Assembly (NCBI GenBank): GCA_009767595.1 | Contig: VSDK01028034.1 | Span: 381,157 to 445,156, forward strand | Length of the DNA: 64,000 nt | From: Symbiodinium kawagutii | Lineage: Eukaryota; Sar; Dinophyceae; Suessiales; Symbiodiniaceae | Reading direction: 5' to 3' | Shown: piece after piece, positions 43,501-53,995 of the stretch | Position numbering within the stretch: the first letter of the stretch is position 1 | Layout: every line of letters starts with the position of its first letter | Position numbers and translations under genes: made by a program | The notes under the pieces: generated by a model | The model's input: only the letters and a program-made list of their open reading frames with translations | What the model was told of the DNA's origin: nothing | Databases searched by the model: none

Positions 43501-46500
43501 AAGCGTTCAAATCACAGTTTGAGGCTTGGTCGTGGCCCTGGTGGGCAACAAAGCTGCCAGGAGACGCCAAGCGCAATGATCTGGTGGCCAACACAACTGC
43601 CCAAAAGCTATGGCCCTGGTGGGCAACAAAGCTGCCAGGAGACGCCAAAGTTCGTGGCCCTGGTGGGCAACAAAGCTGCCAGGAGACGCCAAAGTTCGAT
43701 GCTTGACCGTGGCCTTGGTGGCATTTGATGCTTGCCCGAGCTGCCAGGAAGCGTGTCAGGGCGAACAAACGGAAGGATTGAAAGCGTTCAAAGCACAGTT
43801 TGGTGGCCAACACAACTGCCCAAAAGCGTATGGATGTGGCCAAACGTGGCCTTGGTCGGCGCTTGATGCTTGCCCGCTGCTGGGAAGGTTTTCAGTGCGG
43901 CCACACGGACGGATTGAAAGCGTTGAAATCACAGTTTGAGGCTTGGCCGTGGCCCTGGTGGGCAACAAAGCGGCCAGGAGACGCCAAAGTTCGATGCTTG
44001 GCGGTGGCCTTGGTGGCATTTGATGCTTGCCCGAGCTGCCAGGAAGCTTTTCAGGGCGGCCAAACGGAAAGATTGAAAGCGTGCAAATCACAGTTTGGTG
44101 GCCAACACAACGGCCCAAAGGCGTATGGATGCGGCCCAACGTGGCCTTGGTCAGCACTTGATGCTTGCCGGAGCTGGCAGGAAGGTTTTCAGGGCGGCCA
44201 AACGGAAGGATTGAAAGCGTTTAACTCACAGTTTGAGGCTTGGCCGTGGCCCTGGTGGGCAACAAAGCGAGCAGGAGACGCCAAAGTTCGATGCTTGGCC
44301 GTGGCCTTGGTGGCATTTGATGCTTGCCCGAGCTGCCAGGGAGCTTTTCAGGGCGGCCAAACGGAAGGATTGAAAGCGTTCAAATCACAGCGTGGTCGTG
44401 GCAGAAAGCTTTCAAAGCACAGTTTGGTGGCCAACACAACGGCCCAAAGGCGTATGGATGCGGCCAAACGTGGCCTTGGTCAGCACTTGATGATTGCCGG
44501 AGCTGCCAGGAAGGTTTTCAGGGCGGCCAAACGGAAGGATTGCAAGCGTTTAACTCACAGTTTGAAGCTTGGCCGTGGCCCTGGGGAAGGATTGAAAGCG
44601 TGCAAAGCACAGTTTGGTGGCCAACACAACNNNNNNNNNNNNNNNNNNNNNNNNNNNNNNNNNNNNNNNNNNNNNNNNNNNNNNNNNNNNNNNNNNNNNN
44701 NNNNNNNNNNNNNNNNNNNNNNNNNNNNNNNNNNNNNNNNNNNNNNNNNNNNNNNNNNNNNNNNNNNNNNNNNNNNNNNNNNNNNNNNNNNNNNNNNNNN
44801 NNNNNNNNNNNNNNNNNNNNNNNNNNNNNNNNNNNNNNNNNNNNNNNNNNNNNNNNNNNNNNNNNNNNNNNNNNNNNNNNNNNNNNNNNNNNNNNNNNNN
44901 NNNNNNNNNNNNNNNNNNNNNNNNNNNNNNNNNNNNNNNNNNNNNNNNNNNNNNNNNNNNNNNNNNNNNNNNNNNNNNNNNNNNNNNNNNNNNNNNNNNN
45001 NNNNNNNNNNNNNNNNNNNNNNNNNNNNNNNNNNNNNNNNNNNNNNNNNNNNNNNNNNNNNNNNNAGTTTGAGGCTTGGCCGTGGCCCTGGTGGGCAACA
45101 AAGCGGCCAGGAGACGCCAAAGTTCGATGCTTGGCCGTGGCCTTGGTGGCATTTGATGCTTGCCCGAGCTGCCAGGGAGCTTTTCAGGGCGGCCAAACGG
45201 AAGGATTGAAAGCGTTCAAATCACAGTTTGAGGCTTGGTCGTGGCCCTGGTGTTCGATGCTTGGCCGTGGCCTTGGTGGCATTTGATCTTGCCCGAGCTG
45301 CCAGGAAGCTTTTCAGGGCGGCCAAACGGAAGGATTGAAAGCGTTCAAAGCAGACGCCAAGCGCAATGATCTGGTGGCCAACACAACTGCCCAAAAGCTA
45401 TGAATGCGGCCAAACCTGGCCTTGGTTGGCATTTGATGCTTGCCCCAGCTGCCAGGAAGGAGTGAGGTTCACGCCTACGGCGATCCCAGGCGCCGCCCCT
45501 GCCTTGGCGTAGGCAGGGGTCGGCGGATTGTTGGTGATTGTCCCCTTTAATTTTCCATTCTAATCCCCTTTAAACCACCAAGAAATCACCACATAGTTTA
45601 TAAGGACCCATCTCGCCATGCACCTGGGGAAGGCTCCAAGCGACCGGTGGCGAATCGAAATCGCTGTGCTTTCAGCTTTCCATCTGAGAAATAGCTGGTT
45701 TGTGGTGGAACACCATCTTGAAACTCACCGGTGAGGTTGAGCTTGCATGGTATCTTTTTTTTGCGGTGCCACGAGGTTTTGGGGCCTTTGCTACTTTGGG
45801 CTACACCATCTACTCGCTTTTCCAGTAGCTGGGTTGGGATGGTGAGGTGTACTTGTTACTGGAACAAGGTGTACTTGTTACTGGAACAACTGAATGGTTG
45901 TTTGGGAGGGAGCGATTTGGAGCCGGGGGTATCGCTGTATCCCTTTAAAGGGGAAGCTATTTGGAGATACTAGGAATGTTCTACCTAAATGAATGGTTGG
46001 TGGTAAACGAACTCGTTCTCGGTTACCTCCAACATCCCGCAGCTTGCTGTTTGAATATCCATCAACCAGCACTTGTTTGCTGCCCTCAGTGATTGGCAAG
46101 TGTTGTATTTTATAGTGATTGCTTATACCCGGCGTTTTCAGTTTTGACCCGTCATCAATCTGACTAAGTTGCGGGAAAGGTGTTTTTCATATTATTTGAT
46201 TCGACAGTTCCTATCAAATTGTGTGGCGATTTGACGCTGTGAAGATATCTTGAATGATCTTGAATGCTGGCTTGCTGCCACTTCAAAACTACAAATGAAT
46301 GTCTTATGCGCACACAATACGCCCAATCCCCACCATTACCGGGTTCCTGACCAAGATCCATTGTGCAACTTTGGGACAGTTGATGTTGGTACCCAAATCA
46401 AGCACACTTGCAAACAAATGCTTGGAAATTGGGAGTGCATAGAAATGCAAATGGATTGTGCTTGTCGATGGGCAAGAGACCCAGTAGGCAAAAATGAACA

Positions 46501-47174
46501 GAACAGATATTGTTTTGTTTTGCATGGCCATGAATCGTTCAGTTTGGGTTGTCAACCCCTTCCCTTCCAGTTACCTTATAATAGGTAATCAACCCCAAAC
46601 AACAATGGTAGAAACCAGCTGGTTACCTATTGTAGAGGTAAGTGGAAGGCTAGGCCAGGATACTAAAAGACTATGATTGCCTGGGGTGGTCAAGGTGCTT
46701 TAGGCATAATTCCACTCGTCTTGGCAACACTGCCAACCTGCCGAACTAATGATGGCTCACTGACCATTCTCACTAATTAGTCAATATTATCCAAAATGGT
46801 TCAATCGGCCATCAAACACCGAACTTGTCAAACATGACAGATCAACTCCAAACCTAAGTATGTGCCAACCATCCACTATGAACTTGTCAATCCAACAATC
46901 AACCAAGTATCAAACTACCAAACTATCAGGTAGTGACTTTGATTCCCAATCATCAACTATTTGCCACGTTGGAATCTGCTGGACCCACCAGTTGAGGTTG
47001 GACGGTGTTTTTGTGCCCCGTTTGCTGTACGCCTACATCGGCGTCATCCTGCTGGGTGCCCTTCATATCTTTGCGATGCCATCCAATCCCATGCCGAAGA
47101 AGACGCCGGAGACGCGTTCATTGGGGAGAAATGGCATGATGGCTCTTCCTAGCACAGCCCAATGCGGATTTTAA
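40410..47174 (+). CDS. TM-A: small multi-span membrane protein (149 aa)
   Basis: Four exons (40410-40517, 41925-42039, 45776-45824, 46997-47174) join in phase to 150 codons from ATG to TAA. The product starts MAHGNLSDLVFLGLLAVVGQ, continues with AMIKLAGGLLLTIGMMFSSV, KWNPINGKMAG, FGAFATLGYTIYSLFQ and FVPRLLYAYIGVILLGALHI, then FAMPSNPMPKK and a short tail. I count four hydrophobic segments. TM-B shares HGN.SD, GP.K, VKWNPINGK, GYT.YS, FVPRL and GALHIFA.PSNP.P in the same order. I do not recognise the family. Donors are GC, GC and GT. An in-frame upstream reading (DSNATA) leaves the true start slightly open. Confidence 0.65.
41925..42039 (+). CDS. TM-A exon 2
   Basis: Follows AACCAAG. HVAWVTSEAMIKLAGGLLLT, then IGMMFSSVKWNPINGKMA. 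GC donor (GCCGGG), phase 1. TM-B has an intron within this stretch, between MFSG and VKWN. Confidence 0.7.
42826..42924. repeat. Family A element in the TM-A-only intron
   Basis: GTGGTTTCTCAGAATAGGGG start, core AGTAATAAACCAACCATAAC, degenerate end GCTTGAAAAAACAC. Confidence 0.8.
43011..43210. mobile_element. Foldback element with 36-bp perfect terminal inverted repeats
   Basis: The left arm ATAGAATGGGCTAACGCCCA continuing GGTGCCGCCGACCCCC is perfectly repeated, inverted, at the right end (43175-43210). The total length is 200 bp. Each arm also contains the small hairpin GGGCTAACGCCC. It has no ORF and lies in TM-A intron 2, next to the satellite. Confidence 0.85.
43216..45470. repeat. GC-rich satellite in TM-A intron 2
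   Basis: Two alternating modules. One begins GAGGCTTGGCCGTGGCCCTG; the other begins GGTGGCCAACACAAC. Both end in the shared half GCTGCCAGGAAGCTTTTCAG followed by GGCGGCCAAACGGAAGG and ATTGAAAGCGTT. Several module junctions are abrupt, suggesting unequal exchange. Long ORFs crossing it (for example 43800-45209) stay open because of the repeat, and one runs through the assembly gap. They are not called as genes. Confidence 0.9.
44631..45065. other. Assembly gap (435 N)
   Basis: A run of N inside the satellite; the true array length is unknown. Confidence 1.
45776..45824 (+). CDS. TM-A exon 3 (49 nt)
   Basis: Follows CCACGAG. GFGAFATLGYTIYSLF, aligned to GLGGFIFAGYTVYSPS of TM-B. GT donor (GTAGCT), phase 2. 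Confidence 0.65.
45899..45985 (+). repeat. Family D element
   Basis: GGGAGGGAGCGATTTGGAGC, GGGGGTATCGCTGTATCCCT, GGGGAAGCTATTTGGAGATA. It begins about 75 bp after the TM-A exon 3 donor. Confidence 0.8.
46997..47174 (+). CDS. TM-A exon 4 with stop
   Basis: Follows AGTTGAG. LDGVFVPRLLYAYIGVILLG, then ALHIFAMPSNPMPKKTPETR and a tail to TAA. TM-B has an intron in the middle of this exon. Confidence 0.7.
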
Positions 47175-47310
47175 CATTCTTGGGAATGATGATGGTTATC
47201 ATCAAGTCTACTGTAGAACAAACTGTTTTGTTGTAGCTGGACTTTTGGACCCATCTTGCAAAGACTCTCCTCTGTCAAGATGGTTTTTGATGAGGTAGCC
47301 ACTACTTATC

Positions 47311-47412
47311 CTGGTTGGTGGTTTTAAATTTAAACATGTTCTATTTCCCCTACTAATTATTGACAAATTCTTGGTTGACAAGCATATGTTTCATGAAGAG
47401 GTGGCTCAAACA
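47311..47412. repeat. Degenerate family C element
   Basis: CTGGTTGGTGGTTTTAAATT start with TTCCCCTACTAATTATTGAC inside. It lies between TM-A and TM-B. Confidence 0.6.
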
Positions 47413-47613
47413 TCAATCAGTGATAATCATGAACAATCATAAGCATTATAAACCACTCATTGACATGGCTTTTGTCAACCATGGCTATTCAGTCAATCAT
47501 TAACCATGATCAATCATCATCATTTCTCACCATTTATCATCATCAACAACCATCATCTATCACCACTACATACTTATCAACAGTTGGTTGTCCACTGATT
47601 CTCCAAACAACAG

Positions 47614-47730
47614 GAGATCAAGAACAACCACGGCAACTTCTCGGACGTCGTGGCCCTCTCGTTGATCGGTGTGTCCCTGGCGATGTTCGTCAAGCCCGAG
47701 CATTTGCATATGGACTTGGGCCCCTTGAAG
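47614..47730 (+). CDS. TM-B exon 1 (of those visible)
   Basis: Follows CAACAG. EIKNNHGNFSDVVALSLIGV, then SLAMFVKPEHLHMDLGPLK. GC donor (GCGCCA), phase 0. Confidence 0.65.
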
Positions 47731-50294
47731 GCGCCAAGAGCTCTTCCCCGGGCGGCCTGGGCGCCCGTTAATTGTGACCAGCTGGGTTGGGATGATATCC
47801 CAAAGGATAAGGCGCCCTGGAAGGTCCAAAAAGTCAAGGGGTGAGGCGGACTACTACTCTGACAGGTGGCAAGTTATTCGAAACTGGTCTGGGGGCGGTC
47901 TATTCCAGTGAAATCGATATAAATCGATAGCTGTTTGAAGCCTTCAGAACACATTAACAGCGGCCTGGTGATTTTCAACATTTTTTTCACAGTAGTACTG
48001 CCAAGGAAGTGTTTGTTGTTGTTGCTAGCATTCGGGTGGAACCCTGCTGGTAGCTCCAAATCGCTCCCCGTTCAATACAGCCCGAGAACAGGCCATACCC
48101 CTGGCTCCTGGCCTCGCTCCCAATGGCCAGAGTTGATGATAGGTCATGGTCCAGGCGTTGCCATGGTTCACCTGTGCGGAAAAGCCGCAGGCACAGCTCA
48201 AGAGCGAGAGCACCGACCTGAGCATCATGACGAAGTTTGTTGCGAGTTTGTTCATGATCCTCGCTCTCATGTTTTCAGGCGGGCTGCTCATGACTGTTAA
48301 AAGGGGGGGTTCTCAAGCCAGGACTTGGGGACCCACGAAGGATGAGAACTGGAGGGTACCCTATTTTTGTGTAAAAACCACCATCCGATTCCGGTCATCA
48401 ACAACCCAAGCAATCCCAGCAATCACCCAAGCAAGCAGTCAAACACAGCTTGACCAACCAACCTCGACCACCCACAAGCTAAGCAACTAGCCGTATCGCC
48501 TACCAACCCCAACCTATGCCATCAACCTACCACCTCAACCAACCTCAACCAACCTCAACCTAAGCCAACCACCCACCAGCCACAGGTGTCAAGTGGAATC
48601 CCATCAACGGAAAGCTCAGCGGCCTGGGTGGCTTCATTTTTGCGGGCTACACAGTCTACAGCCCCTCGACTGCATGGGGATCCGAGGATGTTCCCACGGT
48701 TTTTGGCGGGTACAACCATTGTAACCTCAAGTACTTCAATGCAATTAAGTGCAAAAATCAGCAGAAATGAAAAACAGCAAAAAACGCAACACTCACACAG
48801 CGCTGCTTTCTGAACCATTATATAATATGTTTTTTTTTCAGGGGGTATGGCTATTAAGAATGGTTGATAAAGGTGAATCACAAGCAACATCAATGGTCAA
48901 ACAACTACTAGTTAGTGGTTTCACCATTTGATATGGGAGTTTTTTCCGCTAAAATACTTGGCATGGTTGGTTCATTACTTATTTTTTTGGGGGTCTATCC
49001 TCTATAAGTGGTTGATTACAGTAAGTAGATGGCTGATGGATTGACTATTTTTGATTTTTCATTGGGTGGTTGGTTGGTTGATTGTTATTTGTTGATTTCC
49101 GCTTTTAACCACCCACCAGTCTACCAAAACACACCCATGCCAATCCCCCGTGGGGAGATGCGACTACCCTCTGCAGGCTCCTACATGGCAGATGGTGAGC
49201 AGTTTGTGCCGCGGCTTTTCTACATCTACGCTGAGTCTTGGACTGAGATTCTGATGAGGGCTGGTGTTTGATGGTTAAAAGTGGTTAATGACCATGGTTT
49301 ATATAGTGGTTAATGGTGGTTGGTGAATGGTAAATAGTGGTTAAGTAAGAGTATATGGTGGGCTGGCAATGTTTTGTTAATTGATGATATCGGGGGTTCT
49401 CAAGCCATTGGGAACCGTGGTTAGCTAGTGGTTAACGGATGTTGACTCCATATAAACAGGATAATATATCCAACAATAGTCGGGGATATAGCAACTGTAG
49501 ATTGAGGTTTCTCAAGCCAGTTGGGGGACCCTCAACGTTGTGGATGCTTTATTGCAATGAATGGTCAATATAAAGGATGATGTCTGAGGGGTCCCCTATG
49601 ACTTGAGAAACACCCTATGAGGGCTAGTACCGTATGGCTGGCTTTGAAATATAACATAGCCAATGCATGCACAGAATGAATAACATATATCTTGTACATG
49701 CACTTACTGATTGGTGGTTTTAAACATTTTATATGTTCCCAAGTATTGACATGTGGTTGGTTGATGTTGGTTGCTTGGTTGACTAATATCTTTCATAGGG
49801 TTGGTTCAACCACCAACTGGCTTACTCTTTGGTAAACTAACCCAGACGTGGAATGTTCACCATTTCGAGCTGGTTTACCTGTAAAAACTGGTGAACTTGG
49901 GCGGCGAATCTACCAGAGGGTTCACCCGATTGATTGGAACATCCTATGGTCTTTACATAGAGATACTGACTGCGGGATACGGATATGATGATTCTGTAGC
50001 ACTCACAGTTCCTCATATACAGTTACGTGTTCATATAGTGCGCCTATTCCTATATACTGTATACATATGTGATACAGTTGCACATGTACATAATTTGCAT
50101 ACTCACATAATATACATTTGCCAGATACGCACACAAATTTGTGGCATGTGGACCTGACCATATCCATGTCCACATGACTGGTGGCTGTGTTTATGCGCTT
50201 TCCGTCCGAGGCGATCGTGTTTCTGGGCGCATTGCACATCTTCGCGTTCCCGTCCAATCCACTTCCTCCCAAGCCGGAGAAGAAGAAGGAGTGA
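47614..50294 (+). CDS. TM-B: paralogue of TM-A, five visible exons
   Basis: Exons 47614-47730, 48191-48278, 48586-48705, 49120-49229 and 50211-50294 join in phase to 172 residues and a TGA. The order of motifs matches TM-A: HGNFSDVVALSLIGVSLAMF, GPLK, KFVASLFMILALMFSGVKWN, PINGKLSGLGGFIFAGYTVY, FVPRLFYIY and AIVFLGALHIFAFPSNPLPP. TM-B has an extra loop (AWGSEDVPTVF, MPIPRGEMRLPSAGSYMADG) and a Lys-rich end KPEKKKE. No ATG is in exon 1, so a first coding exon remains to be found. All four donors are GC. The gene lies 440 bp downstream of TM-A in the same direction. The family is unrecognised. Confidence 0.65.
48043..48128 (-). repeat. Family D element, minus orientation
   Basis: CTGGTAGCTCCAAATCGCTC and TACCCCTGGCTCCTGGCCTC are the complements of the D half-sites. 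It lies in TM-B intron 1. Confidence 0.75.
48191..48278 (+). CDS. TM-B exon 2
   Basis: Follows AGCCGCAG. AQLKSESTDLSIMTKFVASL, then FMILALMFS. GC donor (GCGGGC), phase 1. Confidence 0.65.
48308..48384. repeat. Degenerate family A element in a TM-B-only intron
   Basis: GGTTCTCAAGCCAGGACTTG start and GTACCCTATTTTTGTG..AAAACCACCAT end. It begins about 30 bp after the TM-B exon 2 donor. The core is shorter than usual. Confidence 0.6.
48586..48705 (+). CDS. TM-B exon 3
   Basis: Follows GCCACAG. GVKWNPINGKLSGLGGFIFA, then GYTVYSPSTAWGSEDVPTVF. GC donor (GCGGGT), phase 1. The intron before it ends in CAACCTCAACCTAAG-type repeats. Confidence 0.65.
49120..49229 (+). CDS. TM-B exon 4
   Basis: Follows CCCACCAG. 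YQNTPMPIPRGEMRLPSAGS, then YMADGEQFVPRLFYIY. GC donor (GCTGAG), phase 0. An internal acceptor at 49174 would give a shorter exon. Confidence 0.6.
49505..49618. repeat. Family A element in a TM-B-only intron
   Basis: AGGTTTCTCAAGCCAGTTGG start and CCTATGACTTGAGAAACACC end. It lies between TM-B exons 4 and 5. Confidence 0.75.
49706..49820. repeat. Family C element in a TM-B-only intron
   Basis: TTGGTGGTTTTAAACATTTT start, TTGGTTGACTAATATCTTTC near the 3' side, TTCAACCACCAACTGG end. Confidence 0.8.
50211..50294 (+). CDS. TM-B exon 5 with stop
   Basis: Follows CGTCCGAG. AIVFLGALHIFAFPSNPLPP, then KPEKKKE and TGA. Confidence 0.7.
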   Translation, partial: AIVFLGALHIFAFPSNPLPPKPEKKKE

Positions 50295-52200
50295 GCCCAG
50301 TGAAAGAAATGGGCAGGGACCACATGCAGATGGAAGATGTTGCTTGAAGCAGGACAATTAGTAGAGTAGAGATGCGCAGACCGATTATTTGCCCTTATGA
50401 AATCATGTGAATGCGTGTATAATTGCATTATATCATTATATAGGAACATATACTATAAACCTGTTTGTAGAGCTGCTAGTAGTGTCTCCGGCACAATAGC
50501 CAAAGCTTAGCTAGCATAGTTTGTTTCTTCAAGAAGGGAGTCAACATGCAAATGCAAACGTGGGTCCTCCCTTTCGTTCAGAACGCCAAAACTGGATTCA
50601 TTAACCCCTGATTGATTAATATTGGGTCTCCGCCAAGTTCGCCAGCTGGTTTCCCTGGTACCTCCTCCCATTTTATAAACCTCTTGAATTTATGAATTTG
50701 GGGTGATTAAACATTATCAACCATCCATTCAATGAACGATCAACCTACTACAGTAAATGAACCATTCAAGCCATTCACATTTCTGAATACCGTAAATGGC
50801 ATACTCCTAGAAGATCCACGACTGGCAGTGTTAAGGGCATCAATCAGTCTCCAACTTCAAGCGCGCCCTTCGTACAGCCGAAACTTCGGAGCTTACACTT
50901 CAGGCCCTTGGAAAAGCTGGCCATGTGACTTGCGCCAGTTCGCCAATCGTGGTTACCATGGATATGCCATGCTTGGATGAGCACCCGGGGTTATCACCAT
51001 GCTTAGTTACGCCCTATAAGGTAGCTTATAAGCCCTAGAGACCATGGTTGGTGGCCACTTACAAAGTGGGGGTGCACATCCAAGTGGGCAGAGCAAAGGG
51101 TACGCATGACAAGAAAAGGCGTCCTTTTGGTAGGGAAGCAAATGGCTTGAGGGGTATACCATTTGTGGATCACTCATGCCAGGAATCGACAATGTGTGTA
51201 TACATATGAAGGACGATAACTGGGGGGGGGTCCACCTATTTCGAGAAACTCCCATATCAACTAATCAGGCTCTGGGAAATGATTAATGTTGTTTGGTAGC
51301 GTGTCATCTTGCTCCTCCAATGGCCTGAAAATGGGGGGTGATGATCCAATCACCAATGGCGCATGTGAGCAGTGGTGAAGACCATTTCGAAAGCACCAAC
51401 AACGACATAAACTATTTGGTGGTTTGATTGGCATTAGTTATTTTCCACTTTATTTGGATGGTTGATTCACTTGCGCATATTTTCCACTTTATTTTGCGCA
51501 TATATTTCACTTGAGAGTGGCACGGTAAGCCATTCCGCCAGTGACAATCGACTCCAGAGCCAACATTGGTCGGCCGGGGTCTTTCAAAAGTTCTGGCACT
51601 TCGGTGTGCATCCCCCGTTGGTAAGTGGTAACCAACCATGGTCCTAGGGTTTACAGCCCACCTGACAGGGTTTATGACCAGGATTATATCCCAGTTCTAG
51701 CCCCAACGCCCAAGCAACCAATCCTGCCGTAAGTGACGACTTGAAACCTCCGGAGCACGGAGCAGAAGGTTTGTAGTTGATTTCAATTGCCACTGTAGCT
51801 GTTTGATTTTGTTTCATGTTTGATGGTGTTCAGTCTTGCTTGTCAATGTCCAGTTGGGGCTATAACCATGGTTCTAAACCCAGTAAGGTAGCTGAAATAA
51901 CCCGTGTAACCATGGTTAGTTCCCGGTTACAAAGTGGGGATGCACATCCGAGTACAGTTACAAATAATCTAATATCTAATCATCAATGATTTCGAATGTT
52001 GCTCGTCGTGGTTAATTTTTTCTTCAATAATCAGAAGTCATAAATTAATGTACTTCACTATCCACTGTCATATCCATTTGTCAATGAGTCTCATAAAGCA
52101 AAAAAGCAACAAAAAAAAACCTTATAATTCCCCTCAAAACTATTGCTGCACCATGGTTTCTTAACCATGTTTTACCCACTTGTCAATGAATCTCATCAAA
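50295..52200. other. Stretch without a supported gene
   Basis: AT-rich sequence with short ORFs only. A GC-richer patch at 50.8-50.95 kb and one at 51.53-51.64 kb read protein-like in more than one frame, but without consistent splice sites. An eroded A-like end (TTTCGAGAAACTCCCATAT) is at 51238. Confidence 0.5.
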
Positions 52201-52219
52201 CAAATGCACAGGACCTTTC

Positions 52220-52364
52220 AGCACTGCTCACTTCGCTTACGTGGCAATCTCTCAAATCACGCGGTGCCGCGGGGGAGATGCTGCCAACCGGGCGCCGGAC
52301 ATATCACGCTGTTGTCGCGAGGAAAACGTGGCGTTAGCTGCGTGTGCTGCTTTCGAAGGGCAAG
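52220..52364 (+). CDS. Candidate exon
   Basis: All three plus frames are open. The best reads HFAYVAISQITRCRGGDAAN, then RAPDISRCCREENVALAACA and AFEGQ, and meets a GTGTTC donor in phase 1. The function is unknown. Confidence 0.25.
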
Positions 52365-52747
52365 GTGTTCTTGAGCTAAGAATAAGCTGACCCCCAAGGT
52401 GGCCCCTCTGATTATGAGCTGGTTAGTTAAGCCATTTACCCTCTTGCAAACTAACCTGGAATCTAAAAATCACCAAGCTCATAGGTAAACCAGCTATAAA
52501 TAGTGGATTTCCCACTTCTAGGTTAGTTTGCCAGAGTGTAACTGCAATTATATCTACCACAACTGCTAGTTACCCTATAGTTTTAATCCAGCTTAGCTAG
52601 GGCCCCAGCTTTTTGGTGATAGGGGATACAGTGATGATGAATGATAGGTATGTAGAATGGTTCATGATGATGGTTTACCACCAACCAGATATTGAAAGTC
52701 AGATTGTATGAGAAAACATGACTCAACCAAATCCAAGCATGAAACTT

Positions 52748-52837
52748 GTAGGTGGTTTGATTGATATTTCCTATGTTCCAAGCTATTTGGGACTGTTGGT
52801 TGCCTAATACTTCTTAGAGGGGTTGAAACCACCAAAC
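52748..52837. repeat. Family C element
   Basis: TAGGTGGTTTGATTGATATT start, GGGGTTGAAACCACCAAACC end. Confidence 0.7.
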
Positions 52838-53504
52838 CAAAAATACTATATTATTGTTTGTTCATTTCCCAAAGTAACCGGAACTGTCACAATGATCTGA
52901 TGGGGACAGAGTCTTGATGGATGGGGATCAAAAAAGTCCAGATATGGACATCCAAGGATGCCTTGAATTTCGGTTTTGGAAACCAGCTGCTTTCTCACAC
53001 TTTCCCTACATGGCGGTAGGAACGGCCACCAGGTAGAACCACTTGATCCTGGCTGATGATTTTGTTTTTATGACTAATCAGTTTCTACTACGGTTAATCT
53101 GGTCCAAGTAGAACCATTTTTGGGAGATCTACCCTATGTGTATGCTTGTATTGATTTTTATATGTGGATACTATTATATGCATCTAGTTGTTATTCATCT
53201 ATGTTTTCTGTTTCTTTAAAGCGGACTTTAAAATACCAACATTACGGGCGCTGGCGAACTACCTCATGACAACAGTCCAAGAATAAAATGCTGGTTGATT
53301 TGCATTTTATCCAACTCAAAGATGTGTGTGGGTTGTTTCCGATCAAACACATGCAAGGTCAACTAGCCGCAAAAACGTTACCTTGACTCATGTTGGGCAC
53401 GCCAACCAAAAATCACCCGGCATAATTTCCATTTCTCGATTCCAACAAAAATGGATTGGAAAATCCAAAAAATCCAAACATCCAAAACTCCCCTTGGATT
53501 TTAG

Positions 53505-53690
53505 TGCAGAGCTCAGAGTTGCTTCTGACCAACTTGGATGCCGCGAGCTGCGGCACAGGTTTTTTGGCCTCGGTTTGGTGATGATCCTGGGCGGACTCTG
53601 TCTTTACCACGGTTGGCTGAAAGGTGCGCCCAGATACCGCAGGCTGCTTGGTTGCTGTTTGTTCTTGTTATCCGGATTTATTAAGAAATG
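53505..53690 (+). CDS. TM-C: probable diverged third paralogue, middle part
   Basis: It follows [19 protein letters not shown] aligns with AQLKSESTDL at the start of TM-B exon 2. It continues [26 protein letters not shown] and [10 protein letters not shown] in the positions of MFSGVKWNPINGK and GFIFAGYTVY. The similarity is weak after the first segment. The first exon of this copy was not found. Confidence 0.4.
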
Positions 53691-53691
53691 G

Positions 53692-53995
53692 TTGGTTGGT
53701 TGGTTGGTTGGTTGGTTGGTTGATTGGTTGATTGGCTGGCTGGGTGGTTGGTTGGGTGGGTGGTGGGTTGGTTGGTTGGTTGGTTGGTTGACTAATATTA
53801 GTCATTGCGGATCGTAACGACCAACCAGCAACTCTGTCGGATGAGAGAACAGATGGTTGGTTAACTGGTTGGTTGGTTGGTTGGTTGGTTGGTTGGTTGG
53901 TTGGTTGGTTGGTTGGTTGGTTGGTTGACTAATATTAGTCATTGCGGTTGTAACGACCAACCAAAAAACTCTGTCGGATGAGAGAAGGCGATGTT
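53692..53995. repeat. (GGTT)n arrays with a duplicated palindromic module
   Basis: Two GGTT arrays are each followed by GACTAATATTAGTC (a perfect 14-bp palindrome), CATTGCGG, GTAACGACCAACCA and CTCTGTCGGATGAGAGAA. The module was copied together with the array. Confidence 0.9.

Noticed and set aside
43800..45209. 469-codon plus-strand ORF
   Set aside because: It is made of satellite units and crosses 435 N; it stays open because of the repeat.
53692..53817. Trp/Leu/Gly-rich end of the 163-codon ORF
   Set aside because: It is the translation of the GGTT array; only the part before about 53690 is considered coding.
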